From Entomortierella parvispora (taxonomy: Eukaryota; Mortierellomycota; Mortierellomycetes; Mortierellales; Mortierellaceae), in contig OY752140.1 of the NCBI GenBank assembly GCA_963573315.1, positions 3,658,001-3,722,000 on the forward strand: a stretch of DNA of 64,000 nt, given 5' to 3'. Of the stretch, positions 1-9,823 are shown piece after piece. The position numbers were made by a program, and so were the translations under genes. Position 1 is the stretch's first letter. Every line of letters begins with the position of its first letter. The notes under the pieces were generated by a model. The model was not told where the DNA came from. It saw only the letters and a program-made list of their open reading frames with translations, and ran no database searches.

Positions 1-234
1 AGGCCGTGGTGCAAGGAACAAATTTCCCGAATAATATTTTTATTGCCTTCTTCCTTCCCTCCCTTCCTCTTCCTCTTCACACACATTGCTCTCATCCTTC
101 TCTGCACCGTCAGCCAGTCTGCTCTGCTCTGCTCTTCCTCTCCTCTCCTTCCCCCCTCTCCTCTCCAACTCTCGACATCCTCCACACTCCGCATTGGCAT
201 CCCGCAGCATAGACCCTGACCTTTGCATCCTCCC
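1..234. other. Leader/promoter segment upstream of the LMBRD2-like gene
   Basis: There is no coding potential of its own. The stretch is strongly CT-rich (about 50-200), as in the leaders of most genes in this window, and runs directly into the ATG at 235. An AT-rich patch near 30-50 could serve as a core promoter element. This is inferred from composition only. Confidence 0.4.
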
Positions 235-3200
235 ATGGCAGTCCTCTCGCTGGTCGCCGGCGCAATCACCCTGATTGCCCTCGTGGCAGGGTTGCTCAAC
301 TACTTTGGCAACAGAGCCGAGCACGCCTGGTACGTGAGCCTCATCGCCTACGTCTCCTGGTTCTTCCCCTTCTCCATCGTTGTCCTCGTACCTCTGGACC
401 TCTCTTCGGTAATTCTCTCCTCCTCGACCTGCCCCTGCCTTTTCCTCCTCCTTCGCGTCCGCATACATGCATGCATCATGCTAATTGAATGGCCGACTGG
501 CCAACTGACTTGCACTTGACTGACTGGCTGACTAGACTCTCTTCCAAGGATGCAAAGAGGTCCTGTGCAATCCTCCGCTCATGTACGTCTCGAGCGAGTT
601 CCTCGTCGCTGCATGGAGGACAATCTACTGGTGCAGTTTTGCACTCACATGGTAAGAGCAGTATGCAGGCGCTTGGCCCATGCAAAAAAAAAAAAAAAAA
701 AAAAGGGAAAATAAACTGTGGCGTCCTTTACTGGACTAGCGTCTTACTAAATATCCTCCTCTTTCTTTTTTGCATGTGTGCACCCTCTGCAGGGCCTTGA
801 TCCCACTGCTGCAGGCTTACACGCAATCGGGCGAGTTCACCGTCATGAAGAGGATCAGGAGTGCTGTTCGATACAACATTCTGTACCAGCTCGTTGTTGG
901 ATCTATCGCTTTACTAGGTCTCGTCTATGTCTGGTATTCACAAGGAACAGGCAACTTGCGTGCCTATGTCATGGCCTTGAGCAACAGCTGGGGACTGATC
1001 CTCGTTGTCATCTTCATGGGCTACGGAATGGTTGATGTGCCAAGGAGACTCTGGCACAAGGGCGATAATGCGAGAGAGCTTCGACGGATCAGTTTTAAAG
1101 CCAGTGTTGTCAAGGACAAGCGTCAGGACACTGAGGACGAAGTGCTGAACGTGGCAAAGGTAGGCAGAGATGGAAGGTTATGCAGGACCGGTCGACATGC
1201 ATTTTCTTGCAGACCCCTATTGCCAGAAAATGTAGACATGAATGGGCAACTCATTCCTCTTGTCTTTGAAATAGGAACTATCTGTGGTTTGCCACAAGCT
1301 TCAGCTATCCGACCCACTACGAGTCAATGTCGATCGAATGGTGGCAGACTTCCCAGCAGTTCGAGGCGTACAGTTTGAGTCGAGCAGGACATCATCCCCA
1401 ATCCCTAGAAATGAAGCTACAGGAGGAGCGAATACAGGTGGAGCCACCTCTGGACCACCCACAAGACCCGTCAGCGGTATCGCTGCTCGCAAACATTTAA
1501 TGGATGGCATGGTTCCCTCAGTCATCACGGAAAAATATCTCGCGGATCTACACGCTCGAATCAAGCGGGCATTGAGGATGAAGGATAGATGGACGGCGTA
1601 AGTGGACATCTCTTTTTTATTATTTTTGCTGTCAATCTTGTGGGTCATCAAAGAAAGAGAGAGGTGGCTTTGCCTTGATTGACACGTTTTGTTTGTTGCA
1701 CACACAGCATTTGGCACGATCTGCTCAGAGCGGGATTTTTGTCGCAGGATATTCAGGAGAATGCGGATAACCCCGAAAAGTAAGACTCAGTGCACCTTCT
1801 CTCCTTTGCCAAGCCTTTGCCTCCAAACAAGAAAGGGGTATGGAACAAATTCTCACCGTTGGACACTCTCTGCCATAGGAAATTTCGGTCTACGCTGCGA
1901 CCTTTGGGCTCCAAACCCAAGGGCTGGAAACTATCCTTGGAATGGCATTGGCACCTACGGATCCGCCCTGTTCTCTTGAAGTCTGCGTCAGTGATCTGTG
2001 CCGCTCTTTCGCTTCTAATTGTCTGGTCAGAGATGACTTATCAGAATGTTAATCCCATTTTGAGTGTCATCGGACTTTTGGTCCAACTGGCAAGGCAAAA
2101 TGTTTCTTATGGCGCGATTGAAGCCATCAGTTTCTTCACAATGTGTTACATGTGCTCTTGCGCCTATACGACCTTGATGAAGATGAAGTTATTGAACAAC
2201 TATGTTCTGGTGCCAAACCACCACACGGACGAGCCGACATTACTGTTCATCGGGTCGTACCTTTGCAGGCTCACGTAAGTTTCATTGCGAGGATGGTGTT
2301 GAACCTGGTTTCCCTTGACTTACCCTAAACCCTTTGTGTCCCAGGTTCCCCTTGGTTTACAATTATTTGACAATTTCTACCATCGGCAAAGAGGACAGCA
2401 CCATATTTGCTCAGGTAATTGGCATAAAGCAAGGTCCAATGTTTGCCGGCCTTTCTCCTAAATTCTAACTCGCCTTTTCTAAACATTTGATTTCGGATAG
2501 TATATGGGAAAAATCGACATGGTGCCGTTCCTGGGAGAATTTAATTACTACATGCCCTATGTTATTCTTGTCCCTACTCTTATCACTCTCTTCAATGTCT
2601 TTGCAAAGATGTTTGCAGTCTGCAGCATCTCTGACAACTTTTTTGACAATGACGACGACGAAGGTGGTATCGGCGGAGACCTAGAGGAAGGTGAACAAGT
2701 TTTGAAAGACGGTGGGTTTTGAACGACAATGTAGCAAGTGGCATTGCATGTTTTCCCGTGTACTGACAATATTTGAAATCGCGCCACTAGCCCGAAGAGA
2801 CGAGGAGAGGCGGTTGATGCCTGACCGGACAGGGGTGAATCGTGACTTCACTGCGAGACGTGGAGCTGCTTTTGAGGTGAGTGTCTGTTTGAACCATGCC
2901 CACGGACAGCGAGCAACTCATTTATATTGATCTGAAATATTCACTTTGCTGATGCTGCCCCTTTCTCTCAGACATACAATACCAATAAGAACAGGAGACG
3001 GGGCGATACGTTTGCGCCATCTCATGGAGTATTAGGCGAGAGTTCCAGTGCCAATGCTTGGCGTGATGTTAGGCCCCATCCGAGTGGCTCTAGTCAACGG
3101 CCCTATGGCGATGCATATTTTGATGACTCGACGGACGACGATGACAACGGTAGCGTATTTACAGGATTTGGTCGACGGGATTCAGTGGACCATTTTGGCG

Positions 3201-3853
3201 TAGGAGGAGCGAATGTAGGGGGGAGCCGTGGATCCTTTGAGACGCCTAGTCGTCTTGGCAGCTCATCCACAAGAAACTCTCAGAGAAATCTTGCAGCGCT
3301 CGATCAAGCAAGCCCTTCAGAACCAGGAGCTTTGAAATCGATTTGGCAAAAGATCATAAAACCCAAACAGGCCATTGCGCTGGAAGGAGCGGATACACCC
3401 AATTTAATCGACAATGATGGTGTGCGTTCAAGTACAGAAAGTACAGGACACGACTCTCACGCGCCCTCCTCATTCACTGCGGGTGGACAAGGTTATCGGC
3501 CAGATCGGTTTGCGTCAGCAGCTCGCGGACCGGCTTTGATGTTTGCGTCTGTTCAACAGCAGCCTCGTTCTTCACACGGAGACCCTGACCGGGATCGTTT
3601 ACTCTCGGTCGGAGAGGCCAGGATACCCAGCAGTCGCAATGGATCTCATTCTCGGGGACATAGTCCTCAATCTCAAACGCGTGTGGCACAGCCAGTTGGA
3701 GGTCGTCCATCGTCCTCTTCGTCCTCTAATCGACCAGGCGGTCGAACGTTTGGGACATCAGCACCAAGTCAGTCGTCCAAGGTTGTCGGAGGCAGTCATT
3801 CTCAACGACAATCAAGTCCGCTGGTGAATATCTTTGATGATGAGGACGATTGA
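235..3853 (+). CDS. LMBRD2: LMBR1-like multi-pass membrane protein (LMBRD2 type)
   Basis: Ten exons give 888 aa: 235-408, 536-651, 793-1159, 1305-1597, 1708-1779, 1879-2274, 2345-2414, 2501-2711, 2791-2876, 2972-3853. All junctions are GT-AG and keep phase; exon 4 could instead begin at 1299. Two hydrophobic spans lie in the first 60 residues and more follow in exons 2-3 and 6-8. The segment with PLLQAYTQSGEF is the family hallmark next to a membrane span. The polar block in exons 3-5 (WHKGDNARELRRIS, then IKRALRMKDRW) corresponds to the cytosolic loop of LMBRD2. The last ~290 residues are Ser/Gly/Arg-rich and look disordered, longer than in animal LMBRD2. The family sits in plasma or endosomal membranes and its animal members are linked to receptor signalling; the fungal role is unknown. 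The upstream TTG in frame was not used because ATG 235 fits the leader. An AATAAA follows the stop by about 40 nt. Confidence 0.85.
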
Positions 3854-3890
3854 TATTCATGTTCTTTGATTGTTCATCAAAAGTGACAAT

Positions 3891-3896
3891 AATAAA
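3891..3896 (+). terminator. Poly(A) signal of the LMBRD2-like gene
   Basis: An exact AATAAA lies 38 nt after the stop codon, in the 150-nt spacer where this gene converges on the nuclease gene of the other strand. Confidence 0.6.
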
Positions 3897-4003
3897 AGGC
3901 CAGATGCTTTATGGATACACATAAAACATGGAGTATGATGTTATTTAGATATCAAAAGAGGACAGTTCGCTCTGCTGTTGTTCTCGTAATGCTTGGACAA
4001 GTT

Positions 4004-5384
4004 TTAAACGTCCTTTGGAAGGCGCGCGATACCACGCTTGGAGAGAGGGGCCGGGGCGGCAGGGTCGAAGATCTCGTTCAAGAGAGTGGCCATTCGGATT
4101 CCGGCTGTGGCCAACCACTTTTGGAGCAAATAGCCGTTTTCAGGCCCGGTGACGGATTGGAAATAGGTTGTGGAATAATCCTTGGTAGAGGAGTAGCTTT
4201 GCCAGATGTAGGTGCAGTCTTGCTGGTTCATGGTCTGTGCCCATTGGATGGGGCAGACGGTCTTGATGCTGTCTGTGGTGGTGGACCATGGGTTCTGGAC
4301 ATTGTTCAAGTCAGAGTCACAGACGGTCCAGCTCGGAGTCTCTGCGGCCCAGACGGAGGAAGAGTTGATCAACGAGAGAGTGTCGGCCAAGTAGGCCGAG
4401 GGATCGTTATTGAAACGTTCCTTGATGTCTTTCTATTACACCCAAGGAGTGAGAGAGAAAAAGAGAGATAGCCGGGAGAGGGAAAGTTGAAAGAGAAAAG
4501 GGTGACCAGATGTCAGTAGGGGGATTTCGCTGAAGCGACCGCACTCAAAGAAAAAGAAACAAAAAAAGAAACGAACCGTTATGATGAGAGTATCCCACAT
4601 GTAGTGCAGGTTGCTCTTTGTCTTTCCCCACTTGATCGGGGCATCGTTTCCACCACGCTCCTTGGTGGAATCGTGAAGGGGCTGATGGATATCACCCACG
4701 AAATGGATCAAGAACTTGAGGGCATCACCTCTTGTATGGATATCCTCATCAGAGGTGGGAGGGTTGATCTGGAATTGCTTCAGCGTCGCCGTCATGTTGA
4801 AGATGGCATTGACGTTATCTTGACCACCGTACACGTACGCAAACACGCAGTGGTCTGGGGGGTTGTCACCGACCGGGTTGACAAAGTGCTGAGGAGTTGC
4901 CCAACTGGAGGGAGGCGGGGAGGAAGGATGGAAGACACATGTACGGTAGTTTTGATCAGGACCATTTCAAAATTTCAATATCAAAGGAAAATAACCATTC
5001 AAAAAAATAAAGGCTCATTTACGTGTATCCCTTAATGAACTTGATCTTGTCGGCCCAAGTTACGGCGTTTCCCAAGAGTCCATCGTAGGTAGGTGACAGG
5101 ATCTCACTGACTTGTTGGGCTGTCGCAGCACTCAAGTATTGCTGAGCAATTTGACCAGTGATGGTATGGCCTTTGAGCGTTCGGAGGATTATAAACAGGC
5201 AAGTGAAAAAAGACAATAAATTAGATGCCCCCATTCGTCTCGATCGTTAAGAGTACCATGTAAGTGAGCAGCAGGTTCGTGGATAAGGAACTCTTGGCTT
5301 ACCAACAGCACCCCAGGCATGGACATTGGTTGCGCCAAAAGCGACCAAAGACGCGATGGTGACGGAAAGAGAAGACAAACGCAT
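4004..5384 (-). CDS. Secreted zinc-dependent S1/P1-type nuclease
   Basis: Four exons (5384-5303, 5170-5023, 4904-4577, 4432-4004) encode 328 aa, close to the family size. Residues 1-23 form a signal peptide ending in HA. The mature protein would begin WGAVGH, so the N-terminal Trp and His that bind zinc in P1 nuclease are present. The remaining ligands are visible in order: Asp in TWADKIKF, His in PQHFVNP, the HFVGDIHQPLH motif, and NLHYMWDT. The protein should therefore be an active enzyme cleaving single-stranded DNA and RNA to 5'-nucleotides, probably for phosphate or nucleotide scavenging outside the cell. The donor of intron 3 (GTTCGT) is weak, but the junction closes in frame and restores the family alignment. 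A TATA box lies 125 nt upstream of the ATG. The C-terminus is not anchored: no transmembrane span or GPI-like tail is seen. Confidence 0.92.
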
Positions 5385-5508
5385 GGCAGTTTTTCTTGTT
5401 TTGAGGAAGAGAGAAGGAAGGAAGAATCGAGAGGCTCGAGGGTGAGGATGGAGTCTGAGGAAGGGTGGTGAGTAATAGCAAGGAAAGAAAATGAGGAACA
5501 AGCTTCTG

Positions 5509-5516
5509 TTTATATA
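5509..5516 (-). promoter_or_regulatory. TATA box of the S1/P1 nuclease gene
   Basis: On the minus strand the sequence reads TATATAAA, 125 nt upstream of the start codon at 5384 and followed by a purine/pyrimidine-biased leader. A consensus TATA fits a regulated extracellular enzyme gene; its use is inferred. Confidence 0.5.
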
Positions 5517-6513
5517 GAAATCGGTGTTAGCCTTTGCACACCCTTCAACCGAAAACACAATTAGAACGCGCGTGGGGAAGGGGAAGAGAGGAATGGCAAT
5601 TTCCTTCAAAACTACTGTCACAATTCAATGAGAGCCAATCAACGTTTTTCACAAAATGCAATGGTGACCTATTGACCCTTTGACTATCGAGACACGTTCC
5701 AAAGGAAATGGAGAAAACTTTCCCACAAACACGACTTCTTCTTTGATTTCCTCCTCTCTCTCCTCCTCGGTGATCGTGTCTGTTTGAGAGCCGAGGCAGT
5801 GTGAAAGGATTTGTGAGCTCCTTGGAAGGTGAACAGGGCGAGGGCTCTCGATACCCTAGCAAAATTTTCTTTCATGCACGCTATCATCGCACTACCAAAG
5901 GGACTCGCTCGGACTACAAAAAGTTTTCCCTTAAAAGTTTGCAGCAGGTTTAGTGGGCGCCCCTGGGTCCCTGTTACAAAGGCTCAGATACGTTGTACAA
6001 TCGGAGCGCAGTGTGGAAGGATTGGAGGGAAAGGGGGGGAGGGGGAGAAAGACGGATGGCCTCTGAACCAATCGTTCAATGTTGGGCTGACCCCTCGTTC
6101 CTCCAGTGGATGATCCATCGCAAACTCCTGACCAAAGTCCGATGCACGTTCATAGAAGAGTCGCGTCCTGAGGCAACAAAATAGAATCATCTCTGATGCA
6201 TTGATGATGACACATCCTGGTAGGACCCTGCTCAAAAAAAACGGACTAATATTTCACCCAGGGTCGTGAAGGGAACAAAGCGGCCTTTTTTTTTATCATG
6301 AAAGAGGCAAGTGGTCAGTGGTTTTTTGTCCATGTGCCATCTTTTGGATTCTCTGTGTCATTGCTTCCTGCATCCTGACCATATTTGTTCAATGATGGGT
6401 GAAGAAAGTGGTTGGAGAGGGGGAGGGGGAATGGTAATCATCTGTTTGGTCTAGGCCTGAAGAAGCGTTGAACCCTTGCATGGAGGTCGTGGTGAACACA
6501 ACCTGACTCGCAA

Positions 6514-6578
6514 GTACCTGATTCAGGTACCTACATCTGCACCTGCACGGTTGCACCTGCACCTGCACCTGCACCTGA
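6514..6578. repeat. Short palindrome plus CACCTG microsatellite
   Basis: GTACCTGA at 6514-6521 is followed after one base by TCAGGTAC at 6523-6530, a perfect 8-bp inverted repeat. Directly downstream the unit CACCTG is repeated about four times (roughly 6554-6578), after a broken copy. It looks like a simple non-coding repeat. Confidence 0.6.
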
Positions 6579-7222
6579 ACATGTACCCCGCGCGATTGTG
6601 ATCCCATGCAGGCAAGTGGCGGTCAACCATTCGAGTCCGCAAAAAGTATCGGAAGTGGAAACAGATGACTACTGTACCTCCAAGAGTCCTGACTCGTGCA
6701 TTTGATGTCACAGCTGGAAGAAAGAGGACCGCCAACGAAGAAAAACGTGTTTTTTTTAGTCTTTAAGCGGGTAATCTTGAAGGATGGTAATGGAGTGAGA
6801 GTGTAAAGATGCACTGGATAGAATGATCAGAAGGTGAGATAGTATTCTTGACGGGTTCATGCCTTATTGTTTTTAATAGCTCTTCAAAGCGGCTCATCCT
6901 TCGAGCCATTTGTTGTGTAAGACGTGTAATGTAGGTTCTGCAACGAAAATGCATATGAGAAATGAAGCGATACTGGAACTACTTTTTTTTTCTTTGGTCT
7001 TTATTACACCAATTTGAAAAAAAAAAAAAAAAAAAAAAAAAGTTATCATCCGTAACGTGAGGGCCTTCATGAGCGAGACTGATCATTAGTAACTGTCTGA
7101 TCTCCAGAATCTATCGCCTGTACAACTCTTTAAGTCGTACTCACTCCTCATCCCCAGGTGAACAACACAGTAAACAAGATTTTCCTTATTTCCAAGCATC
7201 GCAAGAGCAACATAATCGAATT

Positions 7223-7257
7223 GGACGCGTCAGTTTCGGACGCGTGGATCTCACGTG
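7223..7257. promoter_or_regulatory. Two GGACGCGT motifs and a CACGTG box upstream of PAAF1
   Basis: Two copies of GGACGCGT, about 16 nt apart, precede the palindrome CACGTG at 7252-7257. The group lies 90-125 nt before the PAAF1 start codon. ACGCGT resembles the MCB cell-cycle element and CACGTG the E-box of bHLH factors. Function in this fungus is inferred. Confidence 0.35.
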
Positions 7258-7346
7258 ACCACTTTCATTTCAGGCTTTCAGCAAAGACGACATGCATGCA
7301 GGCATCTCCATTTCTCCAATCCTCCCTTCTCACTTCCTAACACACA

Positions 7347-9720
7347 ATGGGCATCGAGGGCAACTCACCAACACCGCTGGTCCAAGTGACTGTCCAGGCC
7401 GACTGGACAGATGTTGTGGCCGAAGCGCTGAGGCTCAATAGTACTGGCTCATTCTGGGTCTCTTGTTACAAGCGAGGTACCATGAGAGGACGCCATGGGT
7501 GATCTTGAAGTGGGGAAGATTCACATTCTATTTGGAAAGAAAAAACCACCGCGACTCTTACCTTCCCAATGTCGTATAATTGGTATCCCTAGGTTTCCCC
7601 TCGGTTCATGGAGCTGCAAAGGTCGCTGTGGTTGGAGACGGGCAGGCTCAGTTTTCTGGACGCGACGGAATAGTTCTCGAGACAATCTCTAATGTATGTT
7701 TCCATTCGGCATGGTTCATAGCACATTCAATGGACAAATGGACATTCATCTGACTAATCACTTTTTGTATACCCTCGCCCACAGTATTCGTTCAAGGTCC
7801 AGATCCCCGAATATGACAACATTGAAATTGAAGTCTATGGCACCGGACGAAAGACCAGTATCGCAAAGGTAACATAGCCTGAAGACCCAGAGGCTATTTC
7901 CATTCTGCTTCTGACGACACTTCATCTCTTTCTGGGGTCTAGATCTCATGCATGGATATATCGCCTGAGGGTGCGCTTTTTGTTACTGGATCAGAAGATG
8001 GCATCTTGCGTCTTGGCGAGTCTACCTCTGGACGCGTCACGGTAACATGCTTTCCCGACAACATCGGAGCATTCCTTGACAAACAGTAGTCAAGACAGAC
8101 AATCTAACCATTGTGTCTATTTGTGGGTAAACAGAAAGAGTTGAAGGGCCATTTGCAATATGTCAACACATGCAAGTTCTTCCCATCAGGACAAGGTAAG
8201 CCTCAGAGAGATCCAAATGTGTGCCTGAAAATGACGATAAAGTAATAATAACCAACATTTCTGTTTCCTGACATAGTTATTCTGAGTGGTGGTGGTGATT
8301 TTCTACTCAAGATTTGGTCTGTGCTGGATGGATCGTGTCCCGTCACCATGAAGGGCCATGTCAAAGGTTAGCTCTTTGAGCAGGAAAAACAAATATTGAG
8401 GGGGGAGAAGTACCGATTTTGACCTAGCCGACTTTATTTTTTGACTACTTAGCTGTCACGGACACGGCCATTATTGACAGAGGAAGAAATATCTTGTGTA
8501 TGTTGTGGAATTATTAATGCGGTTGTGTGAAGGAGTGCAATTGTGACTAATAGAGCGAATTCTATGTACCTTGCACCCTACAGCATCATCAAGCGATGGC
8601 ACCGTCAAGCTGTGGGAAGTCGGTAAGTATACTTTTTGATCCGTGAAACTGTAGTCATCTGTGAGTACGGGAATGTAATCATGTTTCTTTGGGATCTTTT
8701 GATAGCATCTGGAGCTACAATTAGAACCCTGATGAACGGAAACGACAAGGTCAATGCAATTGCCGTGGATACTTGGGAAACACCTCTGGAATCCAAGATC
8801 CCACTTGGTAAGATATCCTTATCCTTTAAAGAATCTTTACCATTGCCACCGAATGCCGCTATCAATAGTAGAAAAGACATACTCATTATTTGGTCCGCAA
8901 CCTTTAGACACTCGCGAAGTCGGAACTGAAGGAAAACTGGTCATAGCTGCATCTAACGACGGACATCTTTACGGACTGGATGTCAGAGCATCGGAAGAGG
9001 CAAGTTTTTTACAGCACTTCTCTTAGCTTTGCCTAGATACGGAGAAATTCTAATCCTACAGATTGTTTTTTTTCCCCTAATGAAGGCCTTCCAAAAAAGA
9101 TCGTTCAACCAGGCGCCTGTCCGGTCGTGCGCATACTCTGCACAGCACTCGCTTGTCGCCACAGGAACATCAGAGGGTGTCGTCGAGTTGTTTGATATCC
9201 GAAAAATTGAGTATGTCTTCCTCCAAACCGAAAGTTTGGCTAGCCAAGGTCATTCTCAAGATATCCCTTCTTGTAGCTAATGTCTCTTTCAACATCTTTT
9301 TGTCCCTTTAGCAAAATTTTGAGTAGGCATCAGCGAGGGACAGCCGGCATCTCCAGTCTCATCTTTACGGACGCAAGGGATGCCCCAGGCGAGGCCCCTC
9401 GTCTGATTGTCGGATGTGGTAAGTTTCTTGCCACACTTTCTTTGAAGTCGATAACGTAGCCAAATGATCTCCCTGCATCTAGATCTAAACCGCCACTCCC
9501 CCCCCCCCCCCTCTGGAAAATAGACGATAGTGGATTATATGAAACCAATTTTGCTGGAGATCCCTCGATCCAAGTTCGCCGTGAGTATGTTGGCTACGAT
9601 TTGGATGGACCTTGTCATGCTCGATTGGTGGCAGGCGGACCTGCCCTGACGGCCATCACCAAAGACGGAGGCATGTTGCGATACTCTGGAAATCTTGGAG
9701 TGCAGCAGGCAACAGCGTGA
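7347..9720 (+). CDS. PAAF1: Proteasomal ATPase-associated factor 1 / Rpn14-like WD40 protein
   Basis: Thirteen exons encode 423 aa: 7347-7476, 7593-7693, 7785-7868, 7943-8041, 8135-8195, 8277-8366, 8453-8497, 8584-8622, 8706-8807, 8908-8999, 9086-9210, 9312-9418, 9524-9720. The core has WD40 repeats, e.g. LKGHLQYVNTCKFFPSG, then LKIWSVLDGSCPVTMKGH, AIIDRGRNIL and DGTVKLWEV. The wording VNTCKFFPSGQVILSGG and TAIIDRGRN is typical of animal PAAF1, which has about 390 residues. The family chaperones assembly of the proteasome base by binding Rpt ATPases. All introns are GT-AG except intron 10 (9000-9085), which has donor GCAAGT. A run of about 12 C sits in the last intron. The short divergent-side promoter carries CACGTG and ACGCGT motifs. 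Confidence 0.92.
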
Positions 9721-9823
9721 TTCTCTCTCAATACATCGTTTTCACATTATTAAACTTCAAACGAGCATTGATAATTTCCCTTTTTTTTCTGAGACGATGA
9801 TGTGTATTGATTTTAAAGTTATT

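Larger units (their letters stand above)
5517..7346. other. Divergent intergenic region between nuclease and PAAF1 genes
   Basis: About 1.8 kb without a gene I can name. It holds a small CACCTG repeat (about 6554-6578), a short palindrome (6514-6530), a poly-A run (about 7017-7041), two GGACGCGT motifs and one CACGTG close to PAAF1. A possible short minus-strand gene between about 6750 and 7199 is discussed in the findings; it is too uncertain to annotate as a CDS. Confidence 0.5.

Noticed and set aside
6600-6660. B-box-like TTCGAGTCC, possible tRNA
   Set aside because: No matching A-box or acceptor stem could be folded around it. No tRNA was supported anywhere in the window.
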